Assembly: GCA_019636375.1 (NCBI GenBank)
Contig: JAHBXS010000003.1
Span: 124,001 to 188,000 of the forward strand
Reading direction: 5' to 3'
Source: Pirellulaceae bacterium
Lineage (GTDB): Bacteria; Planctomycetota; Planctomycetia; Pirellulales; Pirellulaceae
Length of the DNA stretch: 64,000 nt
Shown here: positions 16,436 through 26,382 of the stretch, piece after piece
Position numbering within the stretch: position 1 is the first letter of the stretch
Layout of the letters: the number at the start of each line of letters is the position of its first letter
Translations under genes and position numbers: made by a program
The notes under the pieces: model-generated
Told to the model about the DNA's origin: nothing
The model's input: only the letters and a program-made list of their open reading frames with translations
The model's database searches: none

Positions 16436-17980
16436 ATGTTCGATTCCATTCGAGGACTGGTTTTGTTGTTGGTTTGGCTGGTTTTAATCCCTGCCGCAAC
16501 AGGCCAAAACACCGGTAATTTTTCCAATCCGGCACAGCGAATTTCGGATCAGCAACCAGCCTCAACCGCGCGTCCGCTGCATATCGAGCGGATACCAGGG
16601 AATATCGCGCGGATCCGTATGAGCGATGAACCATTTCCATCGCACACAAAAAATGACTCAACGTCGGTGAAAAATCCAACACACACGGCTTTGGCGATTC
16701 CCCAACAGCCCGCTGATTCTATACAACCATCGAGAATTCCCGCAGGATTTTTGATGGCTGACGAGCCGCAAACAGCACAAGGATCAAACGAGTCGGTGCG
16801 GCTGGCCAACTATTTTGACGAACTAGGCTTGGCGACTTTTTTCGAAGACATGGAATCTGAGCAAGACGACATTTTGTTCTTCCCGGAGTCACGTCCGAAA
16901 TCTGTGGTTACGGATCGATCGGATCGGTTTGAAATGTTGCCGCCTCCGGCATTCGAGCGAGACTTTTCGACGCCGTCCCCGGTCGCTGAGTTTCCAAGAT
17001 CGCGACCCGCCGAGCAAACTCCTGCTCGACCGGCGTCAACCTCGCGTCCATTGAATCAACCTTCTCGAGAGACTGCCGCTCCACCTCCGCCTGTTTTCAA
17101 TCACGGAGCTCCTCCTCGGATGCCATCCTTCCAACCCCGAGCCGATGCCGGTGGTCAGCCGCCTTACCAACCCTTCACCAACGAGCAAATGCGGTCGATG
17201 CAACCACCGACTTCTTCGTCAGCCAACGCCGGAAGCCGCCGACAAGATACTGCGCCAGCTCCTCATCAGGGCCACGCACCGCATCATCAAATTGGTGACT
17301 CCTATTTTGAGCCTTCTTCGGTGATGACTGATCAATCGGGCTATGGCCAAGACAATTTCTGCAACCTAGTTTGCAACGATTTGTTTTATGCGTCTGCGTT
17401 TCTGGGCTACAACTCTCTAGATGATTTCCAGTTCTCAACGCTGGGTAATTTGGGAAACATGAATGGAAAAAGTGGTGCTGTGGCCGGAGTCAATTTAGGA
17501 ATCCATCACGGCCCCAATTTACGGGCAGAATACGAATTGTCCTATCGTACCAACGACTTTGAGACCGTTCAAAACGAGTATGCTCCAATTCCCTGGTATG
17601 GGCGCGGACTGACTGGTGAGGTACGGGCCTTCTCGGGTATGAGCAACCTGTACTGGGACATCAACAACTTCAATTTCTTTGGCGTTCGACCCTACGTGGG
17701 TGCTGGGATCGGGTTTTCTCGGTTCGATCAAGAAATCCGTTGGAATGGGGTTTCGGCGTTAGACCCCAGTTCGACTTCCGACTCAAACCTAGCCTATCAA
17801 TTTATCGTAGGCGCCAACGGCAACTTTCACAACAACGTCGATTGGCACATAGAATATCGCTATTTCAACGCTGGTGATTCCCACGTGCAGTTCAATAACA
17901 GCCTCACCGGCTCTCCAATTCACGACCGTCTGAGCTACACATCCAACGCCATCGTCGCAGGATTGAAAATCAAGTTTTAA
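16436..17980 (+). CDS. Outer-membrane beta-barrel protein with long disordered N-terminal region
   Basis: This 514-residue protein has a signal peptide (MFDSIRGLVLLLVWLVLIPA...TGQ), a Pro/Ser/Gln-rich low-complexity region to about residue 290, a short CNLVCNDLF pair of cysteines and a C-terminal beta-barrel of about 200 residues. The barrel shows alternating strands such as SGAVAGVNLGIHHG, NLRAEYELSYRTN, VRPYVGAGIGFSRFD, VDWHIEYRYFN and the terminal AIVAGLKIKF, with the final Phe typical of outer-membrane insertion. It resembles the OMP_b-brl/OmpA-like barrels common in planctomycetes. ATG 16436 is chosen over 16421 because GAGG lies nine bases before it. Ligand unknown. Confidence 0.82.
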   Translation: MFDSIRGLVLLLVWLVLIPAATGQNTGNFSNPAQRISDQQPASTARPLHIERIPGNIARIRMSDEPFPSHTKNDSTSVKNPTHTALAIPQQPADSIQPSRIPAGFLMADEPQTAQGSNESVRLANYFDELGLATFFEDMESEQDDILFFPESRPKSVVTDRSDRFEMLPPPAFERDFSTPSPVAEFPRSRPAEQTPARPASTSRPLNQPSRETAAPPPPVFNHGAPPRMPSFQPRADAGGQPPYQPFTNEQMRSMQPPTSSSANAGSRRQDTAPAPHQGHAPHHQIGDSYFEPSSVMTDQSGYGQDNFCNLVCNDLFYASAFLGYNSLDDFQFSTLGNLGNMNGKSGAVAGVNLGIHHGPNLRAEYELSYRTNDFETVQNEYAPIPWYGRGLTGEVRAFSGMSNLYWDINNFNFFGVRPYVGAGIGFSRFDQEIRWNGVSALDPSSTSDSNLAYQFIVGANGNFHNNVDWHIEYRYFNAGDSHVQFNNSLTGSPIHDRLSYTSNAIVAGLKIKF

Positions 17981-18024
17981 AACAAATTTCTTGCAGGGAA
18001 AAATGCCTGTTGAAATTGCGATGC

Positions 18025-18648
18025 TTATTGATCCGACTTCTTGCGGCGGCCGATGTTTTTTTTGAGTTCGGCAAGTTCATCGGGGGTAAGTTTTTCGATA
18101 CGGCCCATCAGGTGGCCACCAACTTCACCGTGACGCCAAGTGCCAGCGTATTGACCGTCGTGTACGAGTACTCGAGCGTCAAAAGTGCCGTAACCTGGAA
18201 TCGTCATGTTGTCCACAGTGATGACCGGCGTCTCGTCCGCCCATTTCACGTCCATCGTCATCGGAACGGTCATGTCGGTGTTTCCATATTTGATACGAGC
18301 GGTGATCACCCAGCGGTCGGCCTCCGGCAATTTAACAGCCGAGAGGATAAAGTATTCCTCTTTCCCCAAAGGGGCTTGGTCGCGGCCATGCACTGAAAAA
18401 TTGCCGATGAATTTGACTTCGTTGAGTGCTTCGGAAAACGCCTTGATTTGCTCGTCGGTCGCGGAGCCGCTAGGGGACGGGCTTGCCACCGCCGCATGAG
18501 AAGGTGGTGAGGTGTCGTCTTGAGCCGAGACGTTTCTGCCACAACAAGTTATCAAAGCGGCAACGATCCCGATCAACGCAGCGCCATGCCGAGTCGAATG
18601 AACGGTCCTCAAGACAAATCTAAACAATGAGTCTGTTTTTCCCAGCAT
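18025..18648 (-). CDS. Secreted protein of unknown function
   Basis: This 207-residue protein starts at ATG 18648, which follows GAAAGGG. Residues 1-40 hold a basic start and a hydrophobic segment (HGAALIGIVAALITCCGRNVSAQ) consistent with a signal peptide or lipoprotein signal. The mature part is beta-rich (YFILSAVKLPEADRWVITARI, DMTVPMTMDVKWADETPVITVDN, GTFDARVLVHDGQYAGTWRHG) and ends with a basic KKNIGRRKKS tail. I do not recognise a domain. It starts 17 bases after the HerA-like gene and is probably co-transcribed with it. Confidence 0.75.
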   Translation of the reverse strand: MLGKTDSLFRFVLRTVHSTRHGAALIGIVAALITCCGRNVSAQDDTSPPSHAAVASPSPSGSATDEQIKAFSEALNEVKFIGNFSVHGRDQAPLGKEEYFILSAVKLPEADRWVITARIKYGNTDMTVPMTMDVKWADETPVITVDNMTIPGYGTFDARVLVHDGQYAGTWRHGEVGGHLMGRIEKLTPDELAELKKNIGRRKKSDQ

Positions 18649-18665
18649 GGAACTAAGCCCTTTCT

Positions 18666-21125
18666 CTAAACGCGGTTGACCAGCACGCGAGGAACCCAAA
18701 CCACGCAAAACTCTTCGATGGAGATGTCTGTTTTGCGTGGTGGGATGGTGATGGTTTCAATGGTGAGTTGATCAACGTTTGATTTGGTGGCAACATCAGC
18801 CATTTGCCGATTGAAATCCCGTTCGAGGTCTTCGTATTCTCGTTTGGCGTCTTCAAGGCGAGTTTCGGCAATCGCGGCGCTGGTTTTCTCTTTGGAGGTA
18901 CTCCCCAAATCGCGCACCGTCGTGGCAGCGGAACGCCCGGTTCGCCGACCGAGCAGGGCTCCCATCAGTGTCGTGCCAACATTCAGCACTGTTTCGATTC
19001 GGCGACTGGTGACGTTTTGTTGCTTTTGTTGCACCGTGGTCTCGGCTCTTTCGATTTTTAGCTTCACGGCATCAAAACGACTTTGGAAACGCTCACGCAG
19101 TTTTTCGGTTTCCCGATCACGGATTTCGCTGACGATCCCCTCCAAACGAAACCGGAAATCTCCTTCGGACTCACCTGGATTGGAATAGGTTTTAGTTTCT
19201 TTGCAAAAGTAGACGTCGTAACGCTCGCGACGATAAAGGAATTCCTTAAGATCTTTAGAAAGGGCCTCGAATTTTTTGGGGGAGATGAGGTGCGAAACAG
19301 GTTCGGCATAGCGGGCCTCTTCGACGGGACGATCGCACCAAATGGGACGTTCTTCCAACGCTTCGGCTTGATCCCACATTTCCACTGAAGGCCGTTCGTC
19401 GAGGCCGCTGAGCAACAATCGTTTTTCGACCCACTCATCAACCCGATAGGCGGCTGTCGATTTGGTGTAACGCAACGCGCCCCGAGCGTAAATTCCAGCT
19501 TCATAAATGACCGATTCACCAGGGGCCAAGCGGCGGTTGAATTCCCAATGATATTGAGGAATCCCAGCCGGAATCATTTCACGTGGGCTAATCCCAGGAG
19601 TCGCTGTGGGAACCGGAGCAGGGGGCGCGGCATCAGGAGCCAAGTTAACGGGGACCGTGATCGGAGATTCGATGCTCGTTGATTCAGATGAGGCTGAAAC
19701 AACCTCCGCTTGGGTCAATTTTTGCAAGTGTTGTCTCGTCAGCGGCCCGCGGAGATATGACATGCACCAACGGGTTTGAAACACGACGGGATGATTTTCG
19801 TGAGCGTTGTTCATCAGGAATCGCCGCGCGCTAAGGCTGGAGAGGAGTTTGTCCAGTTCCGCACGTTTGAAAGAATTCCCGGACGCCGCTGCGGCACCTT
19901 CCAGGCCGTCCAAGACGCGGGCCTTGTCCCGTTCCGCTTGTAAACGGCCCAGGAACCAAGTGCCGATATTGGCCAAGCCCTTGTAGTCCAAGTCGCCGGG
20001 GTTTTGCGTCGCCAACACGACCCCCAAACCAAACGCCCGGGCCTGCTTGAGCAGTGTGAGCATCGGCAGTTTCGACGGTGGATTTTGTACGGGGGGGAAG
20101 AACCCAAACACCTCATCCATATACAAGATCGCTCGCAGACTGGACGTACCCGCTTGGGTTCGCACCCAAGCCAAGACTTCGTTGAGCAGAATCGTGACGA
20201 AGAACATTCTTTCGGCATCGCTGAGATGGGCGATCGACAAAATTGAAATACTGGGCTTGCCTTGTGCGTCATGCAGCAACTTGTTTACGTCCAATGATTC
20301 CCCTTGCATCCACGCGGCGAATGAAGGGCTCGCCAATAAATTGTTCAGCGTCATCGCCAGCGCGGTCCGATCTTTAGCCGGGAAGAACGAGTCAAGCTCC
20401 ATTACGCCGACCGTTTTGAATGGCGGGTTTTGGATTTGTTTGATCAATCCCCCCAGGTCGAGGTTATTCCCTTCGCTCCATGCCGCTTGCAACAACTGCG
20501 AAATGAAAATGTGTTCGCGCGAGCGGATGGGATCTGCGTCGATACCTAACAAGGCCAATAGTCCGGACGTCGTCGCCGAAATCCGCTCGCGAAATGCGTC
20601 GCTATCGTCGATCACAACCTGTGGCGGTGCCGAAAAACACTTGAGGATCGTCATGGGGCGGCCGGCAGTGCTCCCCGGCGTGTAGACGCGAAAGTCGACA
20701 GTCTCGCGTAGTTTGCGAATGCGTTCGACGTCTTGCCCGGAACGCTCTAAGCCTTTTTTCCATTTCTCGGCTTCTTGAGCGGCAAACTCAGGGATGGACA
20801 AACCTGCTCGAGTCGCTTGGCCAGGATCGACCCACGGCTCGAACTCTTCCTGCGAAAGGTTCGGAAAGGTCAACAATAGGTTGGCAATGTCCCCTTTTGG
20901 ATCGATAACAATTGCCGGAATCCGGTCAATGCCCGCCTCTTCGAGCAGCCCGATGCACAAGCCGGTCTTGCCGCTCCCGGTCATTCCCAAAACGACGGCG
21001 TGGGTCGTCAAATCTTTGGAATCGTAAAGCAAAAGGTGCCCAGGCTCTTCCGGACGATCGAGGTCAACCGTCTGGCCTAGATAGAAGACTCCCAGCTTTT
21101 CAAAATCCTCTGATTTGATCTCCAT
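18666..21125 (-). CDS. HerA-like ATPase (FtsK/HerA superfamily) with coiled coil
   Basis: This 819-residue protein has Walker A GMTGSGKTG at 47-55, PAIVIDPKGDIANLL shortly after, Walker B LYMDEVFGFFPP near 338 and the sensor segment VLATQNPGDLDYKGLANIGTWFLGRL after it, as in HerA-type helicase/translocase ATPases. The C-terminal third adds a segment with charged heptad-like sequence (AVKLKIERAETTVQQKQQNV), a likely coiled coil, then LGRRTGRSAATTVRDLGS and a beta-rich end. HerA proteins form hexamers that pump DNA, and relatives occur in defence and repair loci. No NurA or other known partner is adjacent. The ATG follows GGAG. Confidence 0.85.
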   Translation of the reverse strand: MEIKSEDFEKLGVFYLGQTVDLDRPEEPGHLLLYDSKDLTTHAVVLGMTGSGKTGLCIGLLEEAGIDRIPAIVIDPKGDIANLLLTFPNLSQEEFEPWVDPGQATRAGLSIPEFAAQEAEKWKKGLERSGQDVERIRKLRETVDFRVYTPGSTAGRPMTILKCFSAPPQVVIDDSDAFRERISATTSGLLALLGIDADPIRSREHIFISQLLQAAWSEGNNLDLGGLIKQIQNPPFKTVGVMELDSFFPAKDRTALAMTLNNLLASPSFAAWMQGESLDVNKLLHDAQGKPSISILSIAHLSDAERMFFVTILLNEVLAWVRTQAGTSSLRAILYMDEVFGFFPPVQNPPSKLPMLTLLKQARAFGLGVVLATQNPGDLDYKGLANIGTWFLGRLQAERDKARVLDGLEGAAAASGNSFKRAELDKLLSSLSARRFLMNNAHENHPVVFQTRWCMSYLRGPLTRQHLQKLTQAEVVSASSESTSIESPITVPVNLAPDAAPPAPVPTATPGISPREMIPAGIPQYHWEFNRRLAPGESVIYEAGIYARGALRYTKSTAAYRVDEWVEKRLLLSGLDERPSVEMWDQAEALEERPIWCDRPVEEARYAEPVSHLISPKKFEALSKDLKEFLYRRERYDVYFCKETKTYSNPGESEGDFRFRLEGIVSEIRDRETEKLRERFQSRFDAVKLKIERAETTVQQKQQNVTSRRIETVLNVGTTLMGALLGRRTGRSAATTVRDLGSTSKEKTSAAIAETRLEDAKREYEDLERDFNRQMADVATKSNVDQLTIETITIPPRKTDISIEEFCVVWVPRVLVNRV

Positions 21126-21177
21126 GGATTCACTCCGACGTTAAAAGAGTACTTAAGACCACGAACCAAGGAAAAAA

Positions 21178-22605
21178 CTAGGCCAACAGTCGCTCGGTGG
21201 AGACCTGCGGTTTGGCCAAGCGTTGCATGAAGTCCGCGACAGGGACGGAATCAAGCTCCACCCCATCACAAAATAAGGACACCAGTTCTTGGGCCTCTTC
21301 CGTGTCGAAGAAATTGGCGACGCTGTTGACGAATTTTTGTTTCATCAGCGGCAGACCTTCATCGCGACGGCGGCGATGGCCGACAGGGAAATAGACCTCG
21401 ACGGCGTCAGTTTTCGAACCATCTTGGAAGAAGACTTGAATCTGATTCGGGATCGCGCGTTGGTCGGGATCGTAGTAGGCGGTCGTATAGTCTGGATTTT
21501 CTCGGACGACCATCTTGTCTCGCAAGGCGTCGATGCGAGGATCGGCGGCGACACGGTCCTCGTAGTGGTCGGCGTTTAGTTCGCCAAAAATCAGCCCAAT
21601 CGCCGCCATGTATTGCAGGCAATGGTCGCGGTCGGCGTAGTTGTTGAGCGGCCCTTTCTTGTCGATGATCCGCACGCCCGGTTCTTGGGTCATCATTTCA
21701 ACTCGGTCGATTTCGTCGAGACGATTGGCAACTTGGGGGTGCAGTTTAATCGCCGCTTCGACAGCCGTTTGCGCATGGAACTCGGCGGGGAATGAAATTT
21801 TGAACAGGACATTTTCCATCACGTAGGCGTCGAGCTGTCGGGACAGGACGACGTTTTGACCCTTGAACAAGACGTCTTGGAAACCCCATTTCGGTGCGGT
21901 CAATCCTGTTTGGTAACCCATCTCACCGGAGCGGGCAATCAACGCCAATCGAACCGCGCGGCTGGTCGCGTCACCTGCGGCCCAACTTTTTCGCGAGCCC
22001 GTGTTCGGGGCGTGCCGATAGGTCCGCAACGCTCCTCCGTCGATCCAGGCGTTCGTCAATGCGTTTTGCGTTTGTTCGATGGTGTTGCTCAGCAAGTAGC
22101 TGGCCACCGCTGTACTGGCTACTCGCACGAGCAGAACGTGATCGAGGCCGACGCGGTTGAACGAATTCTCGAGGGCCAAGACCCCTTGAATCTCGTGGGC
22201 CTTGATCATTGCCGTCAGCACGTCGCGAATCGTGAGAGGCTGCTTTTGCACTCGAGCCTGATAGTCGGCAACGGCGAGAATCGCTCCCAAGTTATCCGAG
22301 GGATGCCCCCATTCTGCGGCGAGCCAAGTGTCGTTGTAGTCGAGCCAACGGACCAGCGTCCCGATGTCAAACGCCGCCTTGATCGGATCGAGCTCGACGG
22401 TCGTCCCCGGAACCCGACAGCCACCTTCCATCTGAGCACCCGGCACCACTGGTCCCAGCATCTTTTTGCATTTCGGATAATTCAAGGCCAAATAGGCACA
22501 GCCCAAACTATCCATCAAACACCATCGCGCGGTGCGGTAAGCGGTTTCGCTGGTGATTTCGTGATGGTGAACGTAATTGGCGATATCGACGATGAGCTGA
22601 TCCAT
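21178..22605 (-). CDS. prpD: MmgE/PrpD-family 2-methylcitrate dehydratase
   Basis: This 475-residue protein matches PrpD in length and in conserved segments: [45 protein letters not shown], a late [22 protein letters not shown] and [15 protein letters not shown]. PrpD removes water from 2-methylcitrate in the methylcitrate cycle of propionate breakdown. The usual partners prpB and prpC are not adjacent; instead a carbamoyltransferase gene lies upstream and a HerA-like ATPase downstream. Start is ATG 22605, which lacks a clear ribosome site; an upstream TTG would add nine residues. Confidence 0.88.
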   Translation of the reverse strand: MDQLIVDIANYVHHHEITSETAYRTARWCLMDSLGCAYLALNYPKCKKMLGPVVPGAQMEGGCRVPGTTVELDPIKAAFDIGTLVRWLDYNDTWLAAEWGHPSDNLGAILAVADYQARVQKQPLTIRDVLTAMIKAHEIQGVLALENSFNRVGLDHVLLVRVASTAVASYLLSNTIEQTQNALTNAWIDGGALRTYRHAPNTGSRKSWAAGDATSRAVRLALIARSGEMGYQTGLTAPKWGFQDVLFKGQNVVLSRQLDAYVMENVLFKISFPAEFHAQTAVEAAIKLHPQVANRLDEIDRVEMMTQEPGVRIIDKKGPLNNYADRDHCLQYMAAIGLIFGELNADHYEDRVAADPRIDALRDKMVVRENPDYTTAYYDPDQRAIPNQIQVFFQDGSKTDAVEVYFPVGHRRRRDEGLPLMKQKFVNSVANFFDTEEAQELVSLFCDGVELDSVPVADFMQRLAKPQVSTERLLA

Positions 22606-22723
22606 GGCGAAGCAATCTGGCCTTTCAAGCAAAAACGGACAGGGATAGTTGTGTTTAGGAACGACCGTATTCTAGCGAAAATTCATCAAACCGGCTATTC
22701 GGTGTTGGTCAACGAATGAACCG

Positions 22724-23911
22724 CTATTGATGAAACTGCCCGTAGATGAGCATGAGTTCTTCGGCGGCGTCGAACAAGTGGACCAGCAACGCCGCGCGAA
22801 TCCACATCCCATTGCGGGCTTGGCGGAAATACATCGCGCGGGGGTCGGCGTCGATCGAGGTGGGGATTTCGCCCACAACCGAGTCGCGGGGGAAGGGATG
22901 CAGGATCGGCGCGTAAGTCTTTAGCACCGACGCGCGGGCCGGGGTCAACTTAAACGGGGACAAATCGATTTGCCCCAACTCCGCTTCGACTTGAGCCGAA
23001 TTGTGCTCCCGTTGAATTCGCGTCATGTATAGGCAATCGGTTTGAGCCAAGATTGGATGACCGTCATGCTGAGCGTCCAGCGAGTTGAACTCATGAACTT
23101 CCACACCGCGAGCGCGTAATTTGTCGATCATCGCTCGCTCCATGATCAGCTCACCGTGATCAGGGGTCACAAAAAACATGCGGACTTGTTCGTACTGCGA
23201 TAACACCGTTGCAAGCGAACGAGCGGTCCGCCCGCGACCCATGTCACCACAGAACAGGTAGGTCTTGCGCGCAGGCCCGGCGACCAATTCCGGATAGCTG
23301 GCCTGGAGTTCGATAAACCGAGACCGCTTCGATTCCCGACTGTAGTCGTGAGTAAACGTCCGTAGGATCGTGTACATGTCGAGAAGGGCTTGGGTGGGAT
23401 GCTCGTCGGCTCCCGCACCCGCGTTGATGATCGGGACCGAACGCATCTCTTGCAGTTCAAGCTGATTCATCAGATAAGCACAACATTCCGAAAACTCAGA
23501 GATCATCGTCCGCATGATGATCACGTCGAAGTAGCTGCTGAACATCCGAATCGAATCGGCCTTGGATTCGCGTTTTGTTTCGGACGAGGTCGCCGTGTCG
23601 CGGACTTCGTTGCAGGTGATCCCCAGAATTTGACAAGCTGCCATGAAGGACAAAAACGTGCGGGTCGAGGGCTGCGTGAAGTACAACATCGCGCGGCGAT
23701 GGGCCAACAGATTTTTAAGCTGCATGTTCCCTTGGCGAGTTCGGGACATGTGCCTAATCATGTCGGCCATCCGTCGCAGTTTTTCAAGCAGGCCGGGCGT
23801 TAGTTGAGCTGCGAAAATCAAATGCTTGAGACGATCATTCCTCTGGAACTCCGACAGTTTCACGTCCAGCGGTCGGTCCAATTGATACTTAAACGAATCA
23901 AACTCTCCCAT
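22724..23911 (-). CDS. Aspartate carbamoyltransferase-like protein
   Basis: This 395-residue protein has the carbamoyl-phosphate motif FTQPSTRTFLSF near residue 85-95 and AGADEHPTQALLDMYT near 175, both hallmarks of the ATCase/OTCase family. It is longer than the roughly 310 residues of classic PyrB and the usual STRTR reads STRTF, with Phe for the last Arg. It also carries insertions (SSETKRESKADSIRMFSSYFD). Such long forms are known in several phyla and are usually annotated as aspartate carbamoyltransferase, the second step of pyrimidine synthesis. Whether this one has that activity is uncertain. ATG 23911 follows AAGG. Confidence 0.8.
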   Translation of the reverse strand: MGEFDSFKYQLDRPLDVKLSEFQRNDRLKHLIFAAQLTPGLLEKLRRMADMIRHMSRTRQGNMQLKNLLAHRRAMLYFTQPSTRTFLSFMAACQILGITCNEVRDTATSSETKRESKADSIRMFSSYFDVIIMRTMISEFSECCAYLMNQLELQEMRSVPIINAGAGADEHPTQALLDMYTILRTFTHDYSRESKRSRFIELQASYPELVAGPARKTYLFCGDMGRGRTARSLATVLSQYEQVRMFFVTPDHGELIMERAMIDKLRARGVEVHEFNSLDAQHDGHPILAQTDCLYMTRIQREHNSAQVEAELGQIDLSPFKLTPARASVLKTYAPILHPFPRDSVVGEIPTSIDADPRAMYFRQARNGMWIRAALLVHLFDAAEELMLIYGQFHQ

Positions 23912-24112
23912 GGAGGACACCTTTTGAAGAATCAAAGACCGGAAATCGTATCACTTAGATTGGAACTTCTGGCGAATTCTACACTGCGGATATTTTGTTG
24001 GGGAAGAATGGTTGCCGAAAGGCCGCAGGGTGATCTGTTAGAAATTTTAACCCGATGCGTTATCGAGGGAATTTTGACAGCCGCTGCGGCTGGGTAATTC
24101 GTGCTCCCCGGC

Positions 24113-25159
24113 TTAATCATCTCCCAAGTTCGGCAGCAAAAAGGCGTGGTTTGACAATTGGCGAACAAACTCTACTTTTTCTCCCCGGCAAATTTGGACA
24201 ATTGCCGCTGCCAAATTCGTAGCATAAATTTGGCGAAGGCCGATGTAAGAACAAGTCAGCCGAGGGTTCACATCGACGATGGCATCGAAAAACGGATCGT
24301 CGGCCAACACGATGTCGAGCCCCACGTAGCCTTGAGTCGGCCCCAAAGCGGCCATCCCCGCTTCGGCCAGTCGCTTCGTTCGTGCTGCCAATTCGGGGTC
24401 CAGCGGAAATTCACCACCGAGATATTCTCCCGCTCCTCTTTCCGAAAATCGCTGACTGACCGGCTCGGTCCAGAACACCCCGGCAGGCCCCACCCAGGCC
24501 GCGATGCTGACGGAGACTCCGTTAATCAATGACTCGATTCGCCAACGGCCCGCAAGGACGTCCGGCACCTCGCTCCAGTCGCGAATGACCAACCGCTCTC
24601 CCCCCGCTCCATCGTCGGGCTTGAGGATCGCGGGAAGGCCGACTTTCGCTTTGCAGGTCTCGCAATTCGATTCGCAGCCCGGTTCGAGCATTTCGCCAAC
24701 CAGTCGCTGGACCCCTGCAACTCGCAGGCGTTCAGAGGTCGCATGTTTGCTGGCTGCGATGTTTAAAAAGTTTCCCGTCGGCGAGAGCGATTTTCTTTCG
24801 AGACCGAGCAACTCGACGTGACAACGCTGCAACCAGCCAGCGCACTCAGGAGCGATGACTAAAAACCAGTCGGCTGCTTTGGCTCCGTCTCGCAACTCTT
24901 TCCAGAACATCGCGGCGGAGGAAATCGAGATTGTCTCGATCTGATCAGGAATCAGGGTCGCAATCGCTCGCGAGTCCTGCAACATCCGCACCTGAAATCC
25001 CGCTCGATGCAGGTCGGCTACAAAAGCTTCCGCCATCGCGGCCCCTTGCCGCAAGTAAACATTGTCTGCTGAGTACGCCGAACCATCGACCCAGCAACCT
25101 CCTCCGCTGGCCCATTCGACGACAAAAACCGTTTCACCAATTTGCGAACTGCGGGTCAT
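24113..25159 (-). CDS. ATP-grasp ligase, MfnD-like
   Basis: This 348-residue protein has the ATP-grasp layout: a Rossmann-like first third, then GNFLNIAASKHATSERLRVAGVQ, a nucleotide-binding GLPAILKPDDGAGGERLVI, a metal/ADP segment YVGLDIVLADDPFFDAIVDVNPRLTCSYIGLRQ. The last motif resembles that of tyramine-glutamate ligase MfnD and related ligases in methanofuran/tetrahydromethanopterin-linked pathways; several planctomycetes carry that C1 pathway. The specific substrate is inference. The serine hydrolase gene ends six bases before its start, so they are probably one operon. Confidence 0.75.
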   Translation of the reverse strand: MTRSSQIGETVFVVEWASGGGCWVDGSAYSADNVYLRQGAAMAEAFVADLHRAGFQVRMLQDSRAIATLIPDQIETISISSAAMFWKELRDGAKAADWFLVIAPECAGWLQRCHVELLGLERKSLSPTGNFLNIAASKHATSERLRVAGVQRLVGEMLEPGCESNCETCKAKVGLPAILKPDDGAGGERLVIRDWSEVPDVLAGRWRIESLINGVSVSIAAWVGPAGVFWTEPVSQRFSERGAGEYLGGEFPLDPELAARTKRLAEAGMAALGPTQGYVGLDIVLADDPFFDAIVDVNPRLTCSYIGLRQIYATNLAAAIVQICRGEKVEFVRQLSNHAFLLPNLGDD

Positions 25160-25165
25160 CGGCAG

Positions 25166-26344
25166 TTACCACTCAATTTTTCGCATTTCATTGAGACTCT
25201 TCAGAGCCGCCTTTTCGACTTGGTCGTTCATCCCGTTGGCCACGGCGATCCAAATCTGGCCCGATTGAGGATCGATCTCAATAATCGCGAACCACATCGT
25301 ATTCGATCCGGCGTGTTGCATGCGGAAGGGTTGATCGTTTTTATGCAGCACAATCCATCCCATCGCGTAGCCGTTGGGCGAAGCGGATCGTAAAATCCGC
25401 TGCATGGTCTCGGCGGTCAGATTCGCGTTTTCGTTGGGCGGATCAGTAGGTGAGGGCAACGGAGTCGCGTACAATCGAGCGAACCCAATCCAGTCGGAGA
25501 TGGACAGATGAATCGTTCCGGCTGGACCGAACGCTTCGGAATTATCTCTTTGCATGGGGAGCCACTTCGCCTCGGTCTTCACGGGCAAGTGGCCCCAGGG
25601 TTGAGCGACTTGGCCCGAATCTCCCGGGGGACCGAACCCAGCCGAAGTCAGGCCAAGTGGTTCAAAAATCTCTGTCTGCATCAGCGAGTTCCAAGTCTGC
25701 CCGGTCGCCTCTTCGGCGAATTTTGCAGCCACAAGGTAACTTAGATTCGAGTATCGATAGCCATTTTCTGTGGGTGCTTCCGGAGCCTCGGAAAGGTTTT
25801 CGCGAATCAACATCGTCCGCCTTTCCAGCAACGGGACTCGGAAATGAGCGTGCCAATTTTTGGCGTTTGCGGGAACGTTGGCGCGGTGCTGCAATAGCTG
25901 CTCAAGGGTCGCGCTTTGGTAATCCTCATGAATTTCGAAACGCTCTCCAGTGAGCGTTTCCCCGATGGTCTGTTCCCAACGAAGAATGCCTTGCTCAACC
26001 AACCTCGCGATCAGATGAACCGTGAATGCCTTGGTACACGAACCGATATGCACAAGATCATCCGTCGTAACCGGTTCCGAAGAATTGACTTTACGAAGCC
26101 CACTGGCCACGACGGCTGTCGAACCATCCGGATGACCAACCGCCATCCAAAATCCTGGAACGTCGGCTTGTTCGCGAGTTCGGTCGCACAGAGTTTGCAA
26201 TGCGATGATGCCGGTCTCTGAGGGAGAGTTCTCTAGGCCAGACGTTACTTCTTGCGCCCTAATACCTGCGTGACCGAGGAATCCTAAAATTGCTGCCGCA
26301 ATCCAGATGGCACGGCCCCGTATTTTCAAGCCTAAAATTTTCAA
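25166..26344 (-). CDS. Secreted serine hydrolase, class C beta-lactamase fold
   Basis: This 392-residue protein has a signal peptide (LKIRGRAIWIAAAILGFLGH...IRAQ), the SxxK nucleophile motif GSCTKAF and the YxN motif YRYSNLSY, placing it in the penicillin-binding/beta-lactamase class C family, which includes esterases and D-aminopeptidases. A late MQHAGSNTMW supplies the HxG-like third motif. It probably acts on an ester or peptide outside the cytoplasm; lactam resistance cannot be inferred. It is followed within six bases by the ATP-grasp gene. Confidence 0.88.
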   Translation of the reverse strand: MKILGLKIRGRAIWIAAAILGFLGHAGIRAQEVTSGLENSPSETGIIALQTLCDRTREQADVPGFWMAVGHPDGSTAVVASGLRKVNSSEPVTTDDLVHIGSCTKAFTVHLIARLVEQGILRWEQTIGETLTGERFEIHEDYQSATLEQLLQHRANVPANAKNWHAHFRVPLLERRTMLIRENLSEAPEAPTENGYRYSNLSYLVAAKFAEEATGQTWNSLMQTEIFEPLGLTSAGFGPPGDSGQVAQPWGHLPVKTEAKWLPMQRDNSEAFGPAGTIHLSISDWIGFARLYATPLPSPTDPPNENANLTAETMQRILRSASPNGYAMGWIVLHKNDQPFRMQHAGSNTMWFAIIEIDPQSGQIWIAVANGMNDQVEKAALKSLNEMRKIEW

Positions 26345-26382
26345 CGCCGGACATCCTTGTAGAGTCTATTGAACTGCGGCTT

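Noticed and set aside
21856..22719. 287-residue plus-strand frame opposite prpD
   Set aside because: Antisense shadow of prpD with no recognisable domain.
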